Source of the DNA: Caldilineaceae bacterium
GTDB lineage: Bacteria > Chloroflexota > Anaerolineae > Caldilineales > Caldilineaceae
Assembly (NCBI GenBank): GCA_023384455.1
Contig: JAHDWH010000030.1
Location: 1 to 38,723 of the forward strand
DNA length: 38,723 bases
Direction of reading: 5' to 3'
Shown: piece after piece, positions 24,736 through 33,066 of the stretch
How positions within the stretch are numbered: the stretch's first letter is position 1
Layout: every line of letters starts with the position of its first letter
Notes under the pieces: generated by a model
The model's database searches: none
What the model was told of the DNA's origin: nothing
What the model saw: only the letters and a program-made list of their open reading frames with translations
Translations under genes and position numbers: made by a program

Positions 24736-25611
24736 CTAGAACTCCAGGCTTTCGCGGCGCAGAAGGCGGGTGAGAATGACGGAGATGAAGAGAGTCAGGA
24801 AGAAGAGGGCCACGGCGATGGCTGTGCCGTAGCCAAAATTGCTGTTGATGAAGGCTTCGTGGTAGAGGTAGGTGGAGAGAACCTCCGATCCCCGGCTGGG
24901 GCCGCCTTCCGTCATCGTCTGGGTGATGGTAAACATACTGGTGGCTTCAATCATAATGAAGATCAGCGCGGTCTGGATCGTGCCCCAAATCAGGGGAATG
25001 GTGATGTTCCAGAAAATGTGCCACTGGGACGCGCCGTCGATCATTGCCGCTTCGTAGTAGGTGGCCGGGATCGACTCCATCGCCGCGATAAAGAGGACCA
25101 TAAAGAAGCCGACCGCCTGCCAGACGGCCACACCGGAAAGCGCGGTCAGCACGTAGTCGGGGTTGCCCAACCAGACAGGTGGGTTCGACATGCCAATCAG
25201 CTTCAGGAAGGAATTGAGAAAGCCGATGGTGGGATGATAGATGAAGCTCCACAACACGCCGATAGCCACCATCGACATCACCTGGGGGAAGAAGAAGGTG
25301 ATGCGGTAGAGTCGGGCAAAGCGCGCGCCCTGAGTCAGGACAAAGGCGAAAAAGAGGGCAAGGCCGATGGTGAAGATGGGCAGGGAGACAATATAGAAGG
25401 CGTTATTGCCCAGGGCATTCCAGAAGTTACTGTCGCCCAACATTTTGGAGAAATTCTCCAGGCCGATAAATACGGGTGGCTTGGAGAGGCCGCGCCATTG
25501 GGTCAGGCTGATATACATCGCCCGCCCGTAGGGGTAGAGAACGAAAGTGATATAGAGCAGAATCGAGGGGATGAGAAAGGGGACAATCAGCCGGTATTTG
25601 TTGCGGTACAT
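24736..25611 (-). CDS. ABC transporter permease, MalF/UgpA type
   Basis: The 291-aa product has about six transmembrane segments beginning LIVPFLIPSILLYITFVLYPYG. The EAA loop is EAAMIDGASQWHIFWNITIPLI, and the C-terminal segment GTAIAVALFFLTLFISVIL is typical of MalF-type CUT1 permeases. GGAGGAA precedes the ATG. It is separated from the binding-protein gene by 260 bp holding three hairpins, and is tightly coupled to the MalG-type permease. Confidence 0.92.
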   Translation of the reverse strand: MYRNKYRLIVPFLIPSILLYITFVLYPYGRAMYISLTQWRGLSKPPVFIGLENFSKMLGDSNFWNALGNNAFYIVSLPIFTIGLALFFAFVLTQGARFARLYRITFFFPQVMSMVAIGVLWSFIYHPTIGFLNSFLKLIGMSNPPVWLGNPDYVLTALSGVAVWQAVGFFMVLFIAAMESIPATYYEAAMIDGASQWHIFWNITIPLIWGTIQTALIFIMIEATSMFTITQTMTEGGPSRGSEVLSTYLYHEAFINSNFGYGTAIAVALFFLTLFISVILTRLLRRESLEF

Positions 25612-25650
25612 GGGTTCCTCCGTTGTACCTCCGTAGATGGAAGCGAGCGG

Positions 25651-25798
25651 AACTGCTCAAGCCCAGGGTGCGACGCACTTGCCACACCCCTGGCGAGTGC
25701 GGCGCACCCTGAGTAGTTCAAGCTGGCGCAGATAGAAACTGGCCTGCGCCCGCAAGCGGAACGCAGGCCAGTTTCCAAGGTATCTTCGCCGAAGATAC
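25651..25798. repeat. Three tandem inverted repeats between binding-protein and permease genes
   Basis: Read from the plus strand, the first is an imperfect repeat with arms at 25651-25683 and 25692-25718 (core agggtgcgNcgcact). The second is a perfect 14-bp stem at 25735-25748 and 25762-25775 (gaaactggcctgcg). The third is gtatcttcg-c-cgaagatac at 25780-25798. The whole gap is 25612-25871. In E. coli, hairpins between malE and malF lower downstream expression, and these may do the same. Confidence 0.75.
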
Positions 25799-25871
25799 AG
25801 CCACGAGTGGTCAAACGCCAACCATTCCCCCTACGGCAATCGAGGCCGACGGAGAACGATTGTACGTTGTC

Positions 25872-27338
25872 TTAGCCAGCCCGCTCGTACTTGGGAATGT
25901 TCGAGTCGGCCTTCACTTCGTCGGACTTTTTCTGCACAGCTTCGATCCACTCTTCGGGGGTAATGCGCCCGGTCAGCAGGTCGCCCGTGCGGTCCCGGGT
26001 CTCATCAGCCATCGGCGTGTACCAGTTCTTCCAGGAGTAGTCGAAGGTAGACGCGCCGGAAGCTTCAGCAATTGCAGAGGCAGAGACCACCGCGGGGCTG
26101 AGTTCCACACCTTCGGTGCCACCCATGACAGGCATAATCGCGCTGACGTTCTGGGCAAACCACTTGGCATTTTCCACAGACATCAGGCAGCGCAGATATT
26201 CCATACCGCCGATGGGGTTCTTGCCGTTGGACGGAACAATGAAGTTTTCGCCAGACCAGGCCAGAATCGAGTCAGCCGTACTCTCGTCCTGCCCGCCGGG
26301 GACCGCTTCAACAACCATATCGAAGTTGTCGGGGGTCATCGAGCGCATCTCGTTTTCCAGCCAGGTGCCACAGGGCAGGAAGACGGCCTTGCCGTTCAGC
26401 CACTCGGCCTGGGACTCGGTGTGGGTCAATCCTTCGGTCCCCTGCATAATGTAGCCGTTGGTATGCAATGCCTGCACCTGCTCCAGGGATTTGACCACAG
26501 CGGGATTGTTCCAGGCGCCGTCTACCAGATTGTCCAGATCGATGATCAGTTGCATGCCACCGTTTTTGTAGATCAACGGCATGATGACGCCAAAGACCAT
26601 ATATTGGGGATACTTGCCCTGATAGGTCCAGGGGGCCATGTCCGTTGTGGTCTTGACCATCTCGCAGAAGGCCAGCATATCGTCCCAGGTCTTGGGATAT
26701 GTCCAGCCCTTCTCGGCAAAGAGGCTTTGGCTGTGCCAGATACCAGAAATGGTATAGGCCAGTTGCAGGGAATACTGCACGCCGCCATACTTGCCGCTCT
26801 CCTGAGAACCGGGGAAGAGGGTTTCGCCGAAGGTCTTGCCGGGGGTGTCCAGGGAGGGGGCGTTGAAGAGCGGGGCCAGGTCCATCAATTCGCCATCAGC
26901 CACCAACGCGGCCTGGTCCAGATTTCCGGCACCGCTGTTGTCGATCACATCGGGCGGATTGCCGCCGATGAAGCGGGGGCGCAACTGATCGCCCACCCGC
27001 TGAATGCCTTCCACCGTCATTGGGTTTTCGGGATGGATACGGCGGTAGATGTCGGCGGCGTTGTCCAGATAGCCCCGGCCAAAGCCACCCTCAAAGAAGA
27101 TGCCTTCCAGGGGTTCACCGGACACCAAGCCCAGAGGATTCATCGTCGGGTCTACGGCGACAGGGGCAGCGGCTTCAGCGGCGGGAGCAGCCGTTGCGGC
27201 AGCAGCGGGGGCCTCGGCAGCAGGCGCGGCGGGGGCGGCTGGTGCAGCCGGGGCACAGGCAGCCAGAAATGCACCAGCGCTCAGAAAGGCACTGTTTCTG
27301 AGGAAGGTGCGTCGGGTCAAACCGTTCTTTTGCGTCAT
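25872..27338 (-). CDS. ABC transporter substrate-binding lipoprotein (sugar-type)
   Basis: The 488-aa extracellular binding protein starts with a Tat-like signal (LTRRTFLRNSAFLS) and lipobox LAAC with Cys28 as lipidation site, then an Ala/Pro-rich linker (APAAPAAPA... to about residue 60). The mature part has family 1-type features (WTYPKTWDDMLAFCEMVK, NGKAVFLPCGTWLENEM, NPIGGMEYLRCLMS, TDLLTGRITPEEWIEAVQKK-like). AAAGGAG precedes the ATG. It is first of a minus-strand operon with two permeases and an M81 peptidase, so its ligand is likely the peptidase's substrate or precursor. The ligand cannot be predicted from sequence. Confidence 0.9.
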   Translation of the reverse strand: MTQKNGLTRRTFLRNSAFLSAGAFLAACAPAAPAAPAAPAAEAPAAAATAAPAAEAAAPVAVDPTMNPLGLVSGEPLEGIFFEGGFGRGYLDNAADIYRRIHPENPMTVEGIQRVGDQLRPRFIGGNPPDVIDNSGAGNLDQAALVADGELMDLAPLFNAPSLDTPGKTFGETLFPGSQESGKYGGVQYSLQLAYTISGIWHSQSLFAEKGWTYPKTWDDMLAFCEMVKTTTDMAPWTYQGKYPQYMVFGVIMPLIYKNGGMQLIIDLDNLVDGAWNNPAVVKSLEQVQALHTNGYIMQGTEGLTHTESQAEWLNGKAVFLPCGTWLENEMRSMTPDNFDMVVEAVPGGQDESTADSILAWSGENFIVPSNGKNPIGGMEYLRCLMSVENAKWFAQNVSAIMPVMGGTEGVELSPAVVSASAIAEASGASTFDYSWKNWYTPMADETRDRTGDLLTGRITPEEWIEAVQKKSDEVKADSNIPKYERAG

Positions 27339-27521
27339 TGCAAATCTCCTTTGTGTTGTATCTACAGATTCATATCTGCAAATACTGTGAAGTTTGGGAA
27401 CTGCGAGAAACTACGTTCCGAGCCTGTTGGCTCAACAGAAAATCGGGGAAAGGGAAAAATGAAACGAAACGAATCTGCTGCTGTGGGGGGACAGCCGTCA
27501 GCAACGTTTCTAAGCCAATAA

Positions 27522-27550
27522 AGTATAGTGCGGATTTCTGTTTGCGTCAA
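27522..27550 (-). promoter_or_regulatory. Predicted sigma-70 promoter of the minus operon
   Basis: On the minus strand, TTGACG (plus 27545-27550) and TATACT (plus 27522-27527) are separated by exactly 17 bp. This is among the best promoter matches in the window and leads to the binding-protein gene at 27338 with a leader of about 175 nt. Confidence 0.65.
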
Positions 27551-27556
27551 TTTTAG

Positions 27557-27602
27557 CGTCATCTGCACCCTACAGACAGCCAAGTTACACAAAAAGATGA
27601 CG
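27557..27602. promoter_or_regulatory. Candidate operator between divergent promoters
   Basis: An 8-bp inverted repeat, cgtcatct (27557-27564) with agatgacg (27595-27602), lies between the two divergent promoters. An additional gcgtca at 27544-27549 forms a direct repeat with 27556-27561. This is a plausible site for one regulator of both operons. No regulator gene lies next to it. The divergent region is 27339-27727; the remainder (27339-27521, 27655-27727) shows no gene. Confidence 0.4.
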
Positions 27603-27625
27603 AAATCGACGTGCAAAAATCGACA

Positions 27626-27654
27626 TTGCACTATTTAGCAAAGGATCGTATACT
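27626..27654 (+). promoter_or_regulatory. Predicted sigma-70 promoter of the plus operon
   Basis: TTGCAC (27626-27631) and TATACT (27649-27654) are separated by 17 bp, leading to the 173-aa gene at 27728 with a leader of about 65 nt. It faces away from the minus-operon promoter, with 75 bp between the two -35 boxes. Confidence 0.65.
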
Positions 27655-27727
27655 TCCGAAAATTAGACCAACGCCTACTTCGAATATCGCTGTTATTGAG
27701 TAACCCCTCAACTGCAAGGAATTTCCA

Positions 27728-28249
27728 ATGGCTTTCAATGTTAAGAAACGTGGCAAGATTACCTACTATTATTCGGGCGATGCCCCCGTCCTCTCCGCCC
27801 TGGTGACGGAAGAACAGCCCGACGGCGATCTCAAAATCCACTTTGCCGGGTTGACCGGTGGCTATTCGGCTGCCAGCGTGCTGGGGCTGGATACGGTGAC
27901 TTTTATGGACCCGGATGTGGAAATCCCCCTGGTTTTTCGCTGCTGGGAAAAGTGGTTGCAGGATGCGGGTATCTGTGATAGCATTGCCCAAGTCGACTTC
28001 ACAGAGATACACGCGTTCGGCTGTCAGCCCAAAAGCCCTCATCCATTGGTAGACCCGCAAGGGTATGCGAAGGAGCAAGAGCGGTTGTATACGGCTTACC
28101 GCCGGGCCTACGGTAACTTCTTTCGGGAGAATTGCCCGGAAAACGGCGTGCCTGCCCGCTTCACCGTCCACGTCGTCGATGTGCCCGACAAAGCCGCTTC
28201 TTACGAATTCTACGGCACGGCTCTCTACCAAAAGGCACTGCAAAAGTAA
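27728..28249 (+). CDS. Hypothetical protein leading the catabolic operon
   Basis: The 173-aa product is not recognised. It has no signal peptide and looks soluble and cytoplasmic. Visible features are VKKRGKITYYYSGDAPVLSA at the N-terminus, an aromatic and acidic centre (FRCWEKWLQDAGICDS), and EIHAFGCQPKSPHPLVDPQGYAKEQERLYTAYRRAYGNFF, then a beta-rich end (ARFTVHVVDVPDKAASYEFYG). AAGGA precedes the ATG. It is first behind the predicted promoter, 57 bp ahead of the deacetylase, so it probably belongs to the same pathway. Confidence 0.6.
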   Translation: MAFNVKKRGKITYYYSGDAPVLSALVTEEQPDGDLKIHFAGLTGGYSAASVLGLDTVTFMDPDVEIPLVFRCWEKWLQDAGICDSIAQVDFTEIHAFGCQPKSPHPLVDPQGYAKEQERLYTAYRRAYGNFFRENCPENGVPARFTVHVVDVPDKAASYEFYGTALYQKALQK

Positions 28250-28306
28250 TCCTAATAACCGGCTGCAAACAACGATTCCGACCATTCAACGCGAAGGATA
28301 GCAGAG

Positions 28307-29518
28307 ATGAGCGATGCCCCCCGCTACAATTTACTTCTCAAAGGCGGCCATACCATCTGTGCCAAGAATGGCATCGATGGCCGGATGGACGTGGCCATCC
28401 GCGACGGTAAAATTGCTGCATTGGAGGCTGATATTGACCCCGCTCGCGCAGACAAGACCGTCGATGTCTCCGGCCTGTATGTCACGCCCGGCCTGATCGA
28501 CATTCACGTCCACGTCTACCACACTCGCGAGCCGGAAGGGCTGTCGGTGATGGCCGACTCCCACTCCTTTCGCTCCGGCGTGACGACTTTTGTGGATACG
28601 GGCACAGCCGGCGCACGCCACTTTCTCCATTTCAAACGCACAGTCATCGACCTCTCCAAAACCCGCATCTTCGCCTTCGTCAATATCGTGGATCAGGGGA
28701 TGATCGGGGACTTTGAGCAGGACCCGGCCAACTTCGACCCGGAACTCTGCGCGGGCACTGTCCTGGCCTATCCCGACATCTGTGTCGGCGTCAAGACGGC
28801 CCACTACTGGGCCAGAGAGCCTTTTGATGCTGTGCATACCCCCTGGGCCGCGGTGGATCAGGGCGTAGCCGCCAGCAAACTGTGCGGCAAACCCCTGATG
28901 GTGGATTTCTGGCCCCGGCCCGAACGCACCTATCCGGAGCTGATTCTGGAGAAGATGCAGCCCGGCGACATCCACACCCACGTCTTCGCCCAACAATTCC
29001 CGATTGTGGACGAGGCGGGCAAGCCGAATGATTTTCTGTTCGCAGCACGCGAGCGGGGCATTATTTTCGATTTGGGCCACGGCGCAGGCAGCTTCTGGTT
29101 CCGCAATGCGGTCCCGGCGATGCAGAACGGCTTTGGCCCGGATTCCATCAGCACCGACCTGCACATCCGCAACGTCCACGGGGTGGTGGTGGATATGCTG
29201 ACGACGATGAACAAAATTCTCAACATCGGGATGCCCCTGGCCGAAGTCATCTACCGCTCGACGCTGACCCCGGCCCAGGAGATCGGCCACCCGGAGTTGG
29301 GCCATCTGAGCGTGGGCGCGGGCGCGGACGTGGCTGTCCTGCGGATGCTGACCGGTGAATTTGGCTTTGTGGACTGTGGCAAGGCGAAGATTACCGGTGA
29401 CCGCAAGCTGGAATGTGCGATGACGTTACGGGCGGGCGAGATCGTCTACGATCCGGGCGGAATGAGCGTGCCCCGTTGGCAGGATGCGCCGCCCGCTTAT
29501 TGGACTCTGCCCTTTTAG
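28307..29518 (+). CDS. Amidohydrolase/deacetylase-family metallohydrolase (COG3964-like)
   Basis: The 403-aa enzyme is an amidohydrolase-superfamily TIM barrel. Metal-site residues are the HxH pair His67/His69 in PGLIDIHVHV, the likely carbamylated Lys163 in VGVKTAHY, His225 in DIHTHVF, His258 in DLGHG, and Asp284 in STDLH. The N-terminal LLLKGGHTICAKNGIDGRMDVAIRDGKI and C-terminal VGAGADVAVLRM form the composite beta-sandwich. COG3964 members have been mis-annotated as dihydroorotases. A characterised one (Atu3266) hydrolyses acetyl-(R)-mandelate-type esters, and some act on N-acyl amino acids. They often sit beside SelA/DgaE-like PLP enzymes, as here. A deacylation step in the pathway is inferred. 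Confidence 0.87.
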   Translation: MSDAPRYNLLLKGGHTICAKNGIDGRMDVAIRDGKIAALEADIDPARADKTVDVSGLYVTPGLIDIHVHVYHTREPEGLSVMADSHSFRSGVTTFVDTGTAGARHFLHFKRTVIDLSKTRIFAFVNIVDQGMIGDFEQDPANFDPELCAGTVLAYPDICVGVKTAHYWAREPFDAVHTPWAAVDQGVAASKLCGKPLMVDFWPRPERTYPELILEKMQPGDIHTHVFAQQFPIVDEAGKPNDFLFAARERGIIFDLGHGAGSFWFRNAVPAMQNGFGPDSISTDLHIRNVHGVVVDMLTTMNKILNIGMPLAEVIYRSTLTPAQEIGHPELGHLSVGAGADVAVLRMLTGEFGFVDCGKAKITGDRKLECAMTLRAGEIVYDPGGMSVPRWQDAPPAYWTLPF

Positions 29519-29625
29519 TAGGTGCGGTTTGCAACCGCACATCCGTGGATTATCAGAATCGTGCGGTTTGCAACCGCACATCCGTGGATTATCAGAATCG
29601 TGCGATTGCAAACCGCACCTACGGA
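29518..29625. repeat. Tandem 39-bp repeat (2.6 copies) related to the edge palindrome
   Basis: Two identical 39-bp units (29523-29561, 29562-29600) plus a partial third (29601-29624) each start with tgcggtttgcaaccgcac, itself a palindrome. The ends (gtaggtgcgg... and ...ccgcacctac) match the outer arms of the element at 38659-38718. The array fills the gap between the deacetylase stop and the ribosome-binding site of the next permease. Only two full spacers of identical sequence are present, so it is not a CRISPR. Confidence 0.85.
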
Positions 29626-29637
29626 GAAGGAGGAACA

Positions 29638-30606
29638 ATGGCTGTTGCTCAAAACCAACAAAACGTGCCTATTGGAAGCAAACTCCCCTGGATTTCACGG
29701 GCCGTGGGCGCACGTTCACAGGTACAGACAAATAAGGCGCTCTGGGGCTACGCCTTTTCCCTGCCCTGGATTATCGGGCTAATCGTCTTCTGGGGCGGAC
29801 CGATTGTCGCGTCCCTCTATTTTGGCTTCACAGAATATGGCATCACCAACGCGCCTAAATGGGTGGGTTTGGCCAACTATACCCGAGCCTTTACCGCTGA
29901 CAATCTCTTTTGGTCGTCCTTAGGGCGTACCTTCACTTTTGCAGCTCTGTATGTGCCAGTGGCAATTGTGGGCGCGCTCCTCCTGGCGGTGATGCTCAAC
30001 CAGAAGCTGGTCGGCACGAACATCTACCGTACCGTCTTCTTCGTGCCCCATCTGATCCCCGCAGTGGCCCTGGCCGTCGTCTGGACCTATCTGCTCCAGC
30101 CCACCCTCGGCCCGGTCAACGCCTTTCTGCGGGATATGGGCGTGCAGAATCCCCCGGCCTGGTTTACCTCCCGGGATACGGCCCTCTATTCGGTGACAAT
30201 GATTAACATCTGGGCGGCAGTGGGGGGCAATACAATGCTCATTTTCCTGGCCGGGTTGCAGGGCGTGCCCCAGGAACTCTACGACGCGGCCTCGATTGAT
30301 GGCGGCGGGGTCTGGGCCAAATTCCGCCACGTCACCCTGCCCCTGCTCACCCCGACAATCTTCTTCAACCTGGTGCTGGCGGTGATCGGCGCGCTGAAAG
30401 TTTTTACGACGGCTTGGGTAGCCACCCAGGGCGGCCCCTCCTACGCCACCTGGTTTTTCGCCCTGCATATCTACAACCAGGCCTTCCTCTACTTTAAGAT
30501 GGGCTATGGCAGCGCGCTGGCCTGGGTATTGGCCGCCATTCTGATCGTCTTTACATCCTTCCAGGTCGTCACGTCCCGGCGCTGGGTTCACTACGAAGGT
30601 GCATAG
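29638..30606 (+). CDS. ABC transporter permease, MalF/UgpA type
   Basis: The 322-aa protein starts at ATG 29638 after AAGGAGG, although the frame extends upstream through the tandem repeat. An N-terminal extension of about 35 residues precedes the first helix (FSLPWIIGLIVFWGGPIVASLYFG). The EAA loop is DAASIDGGGVWAKFRHVTLPLLTP. About six membrane segments are seen. It pairs with the MalG-type permease 10 bp downstream and the binding protein after it. The set is separate from the minus-strand importer and also lacks an ATPase gene. Confidence 0.92.
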   Translation: MAVAQNQQNVPIGSKLPWISRAVGARSQVQTNKALWGYAFSLPWIIGLIVFWGGPIVASLYFGFTEYGITNAPKWVGLANYTRAFTADNLFWSSLGRTFTFAALYVPVAIVGALLLAVMLNQKLVGTNIYRTVFFVPHLIPAVALAVVWTYLLQPTLGPVNAFLRDMGVQNPPAWFTSRDTALYSVTMINIWAAVGGNTMLIFLAGLQGVPQELYDAASIDGGGVWAKFRHVTLPLLTPTIFFNLVLAVIGALKVFTTAWVATQGGPSYATWFFALHIYNQAFLYFKMGYGSALAWVLAAILIVFTSFQVVTSRRWVHYEGA

Positions 30607-30616
30607 GAGAGACCCA

Positions 30617-31495
30617 ATGGCCCAAATGACCGCAGAACAGCCCCTTTCTTTGCGTATGACACCCGGCAAGCTCGCGCTTTATATAATCGTGCTGGCCCTG
30701 TGTGTGATGTTTGGCTTCCCACTCTTTTGGACGCTGATGAGTTCCTTTAAGACACCAGCCGAGATGGCCTCGTTCCCGCCGGTGATTATTCCCGATGTCT
30801 TCCAGTGGGACAACTACAACAAAGTCCTCTTTATCCCCCGCATTCCCGTGACAATGTGGGTGATGAACTCGACAATCGTCGTGACGCTGACGACCCTGGG
30901 CACACTCATCACCGCCTCGGTGGTGGCCTACTCCTTCGCCCGCTTCGACTACCGGGGGCGGGACGCTCTCTTTATGATTACCCTGGCTACAATGATGTTG
31001 CCTGCCGAAGTGACACTGATTCCCCAGTTTGTGCTTTTCTATAAACTGGGCTGGATCAATACACTCAAGCCATTGTGGGTTCCGGCCTGGTTTGGAGGGG
31101 GAGCCTTTGCCATCTTTCTGATGCGCCAGTTCTTCCTCTCCCTGCCCCGGGATTTGGACGAAGCCGCGCTGATCGACGGCGCAAACTATTTCCGCATCTT
31201 CTGGTCGATTCTGCTGCCCCTGTGCAAACCCATCCTGGCGACGTTGGGCATCATCACCCTCATCGGCTCATGGAGTGATTTTATCGGCCCGCTCATCTAT
31301 CTGAATACGCCGAGCAAATTCACGGTTTCGGTCGGACTGCAATTCTTCAACAATTCACCGGAGGTAGGCGGCGAACCGCTGCAACATCTGCTGATGGCCG
31401 CCTGCGTACTTTCGATGATTCCCACTATCGCCCTCTTTTTCCTGGGGCAGCGTTATTTTGTGCAAGGAATTGTGATGTCGGGGATTAAGGGATAG
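30617..31495 (+). CDS. ABC transporter permease, MalG/UgpE type
   Basis: The 292-aa protein is translated from ATG 30617 with TAGGAGA upstream, 10 bp after the partner permease. The EAA loop is EAALIDGANYFRIFWSILLPLCKP, with six hydrophobic segments, LALYIIVLALCVMFGFPLFWTL being the first. It is the MalG-type subunit of a second CUT1-like importer. Its stop codon lies at the edge of the ggactgg heptad hairpin. Confidence 0.92.
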   Translation: MAQMTAEQPLSLRMTPGKLALYIIVLALCVMFGFPLFWTLMSSFKTPAEMASFPPVIIPDVFQWDNYNKVLFIPRIPVTMWVMNSTIVVTLTTLGTLITASVVAYSFARFDYRGRDALFMITLATMMLPAEVTLIPQFVLFYKLGWINTLKPLWVPAWFGGGAFAIFLMRQFFLSLPRDLDEAALIDGANYFRIFWSILLPLCKPILATLGIITLIGSWSDFIGPLIYLNTPSKFTVSVGLQFFNNSPEVGGEPLQHLLMAACVLSMIPTIALFFLGQRYFVQGIVMSGIKG

Positions 31496-31558
31496 GGGAA
31501 TAGGGACTGGGGACTGGGGACTGGAAAAAGAGTCCGATCCCCAGTCCCTACTACCCCC
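31494..31558. repeat. Heptad hairpin repeat (ggactgg units)
   Basis: Three forward heptads (gggactggggactgggga from about 31503) face the complementary tccccagtccct (31538-31549) across a short loop. Hairpins of this heptad are known from cyanobacteria as short tandemly repeated repeats. It overlaps the last codon of the permease and lies ahead of the binding-protein gene, so it may modulate expression of that gene. The gap to 31646 holds nothing else recognised. Confidence 0.75.
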
Positions 31559-31646
31559 ACCCCCCCAGAAAGGAGAACCGCCTATACCAACAACACGCCT
31601 ATCACCCAAACCGTATCCAAACTCAGTGACGAGGGAGAAAACTCAA

Positions 31647-33032
31647 ATGCAACGTAAGCAGATTACCCGCCGCTCCTTTTTGAAAGGGCTGGCAACCGTC
31701 GGCGTCGGCGCAGCCGGCGCGCAGATTCTCGCCGCCTGCGCCCCCCCAGCAGCCCCTGCGACTGGGGGCGCGGCCCAGGCCCCCAGCACAACCGAATCCT
31801 CGGCAGCCCCGGCTGCGACAGACGTAAGCATTCGCGTGCAGGTGGCTCCCGGTTCCCAGGCTGCTATGCCCGGTGTGCTGGGCGCACGCTACCAGGCCGA
31901 TACCGGTGTGGAAGTGGTGCTGGAAGAGGTTATCTACGGCGAAATCGAGACGAAAACCCAGACAGGCTACATCTCGAATACCCTGCCCGACCTGCTCTAC
32001 GGCCATCACCGCTGGCTCTTCATTAACTTCCTGAAGGGCATTTACGCAGAGATCGACGATATGCTGGCCGCTGATGCCCCGGCAGACTGGGACGACAACT
32101 ACCCCAGCGTCATCGCTGGCAACCAGTTGGACGGCAAAAACTTCAGCATCCCCGGCGTCGTCCACCCCGGCGGCAATATCGCTGTGATTTACAACAAGAC
32201 AATGCTGGCTGAGAAGGGCCTACCCGAACCCCAGGACGGCTGGACGATGAACGATTGGGAAGAACTGGCCCGCGCCGCCGCCGATCCGGATAACGGCGTC
32301 TTTGGCCTGGGCTTCGGCGGTATGAACTCCTTCCACTACTACAGCAACACCTCCCGCTCCTTCGGTGCGCCTGACTCCAACGATAGTTGGGTGATGAACG
32401 CCGACGGCACCGCCCTGACTTACAATACGGACTTGCACCGGGAGATCGCTTCCTGGTATTTGGGGCTGTTGGACGATAAAGTGGCCCCGCGCAAGGCAGA
32501 TGCGATTGACGGCGGCCTATTCCCTGCTGGTCTCAGCGCAACACATGCCGACATCGTTGGTAATGTGGCTTGGTATTTGGCTACGATCGATGGCAAGTTC
32601 GAGATTGATGCTGCGCTGCTGCCTGTCGGTCCCCAGGGCCGCCAGGGCACTTGCTACTCGGGCAATATGCATATGATGAGTTCCAAGTCGGCCCATCCCG
32701 AAGAAGCCTGGGACCTGATGAAGATTTTCAGCTCCGGCGAGGCGGGCGTGTCGATGGTGTTGGATGGCAACCTCCAGCCCAACGGCCACAAATCGGCCTG
32801 GACCGATGCGAAGGTGAACGAAGTCAACCATTTCTTCGGCGTGACCGATCAACTGTTGACCGCTGGCATCGAACCCTTCCCCATGCCCAAGAATACCCGC
32901 TTTACCGAGGCCAACGACGTCTTCCGCAATGAGATCGACCTGATCTGGGAAGGCGAAGAGACTTACGAAGCCCACGCTCCGATCATCGAAGAGCGGGTCA
33001 ACGCAGTGCTGGCCCAGGATCGGCCGGCCTAA
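31647..33032 (+). CDS. ABC transporter substrate-binding lipoprotein (second system)
   Basis: The 461-aa protein starts at ATG 31647 (GAGGGAGAAA upstream) with a Tat-like signal, ITRRSFLKGLATVGVG, and lipobox LAAC, Cys31 being lipidated. A Pro/Ala/Ser linker follows. The mature part shows family 1-type motifs (GARYQADTGVEVVLEEVIYGEIETK, GNIAVIYNKTMLAEKGLPEPQDGWTMNDWEELARAA, SSKSAHPEEAWDLMKIFSSGEAG). It lies downstream of its two permeases, unlike the minus-strand operon where the binding protein comes first. Sequence does not give the ligand. The two binding proteins are clearly different, so the locus probably imports two related compounds. Confidence 0.9.
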   Translation: MQRKQITRRSFLKGLATVGVGAAGAQILAACAPPAAPATGGAAQAPSTTESSAAPAATDVSIRVQVAPGSQAAMPGVLGARYQADTGVEVVLEEVIYGEIETKTQTGYISNTLPDLLYGHHRWLFINFLKGIYAEIDDMLAADAPADWDDNYPSVIAGNQLDGKNFSIPGVVHPGGNIAVIYNKTMLAEKGLPEPQDGWTMNDWEELARAAADPDNGVFGLGFGGMNSFHYYSNTSRSFGAPDSNDSWVMNADGTALTYNTDLHREIASWYLGLLDDKVAPRKADAIDGGLFPAGLSATHADIVGNVAWYLATIDGKFEIDAALLPVGPQGRQGTCYSGNMHMMSSKSAHPEEAWDLMKIFSSGEAGVSMVLDGNLQPNGHKSAWTDAKVNEVNHFFGVTDQLLTAGIEPFPMPKNTRFTEANDVFRNEIDLIWEGEETYEAHAPIIEERVNAVLAQDRPA

Positions 33033-33066
33033 GACTTTGCTCAACGCTGTGAAGCCTAGCGCATAG

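Noticed and set aside
22307..24739. 810-codon plus-strand open frame
   Set aside because: It spans the antisense of the M81 peptidase and MalG-type permease, both with clear family motifs on the other strand.
25860..27521. 553-codon plus-strand open frame
   Set aside because: Antisense of the binding-protein gene, which has a Tat-like signal and lipobox.
29523..29624. Tandem array as a CRISPR
   Set aside because: The 'spacers' are identical and the unit itself is a palindromic intergenic repeat. No cas genes are present.
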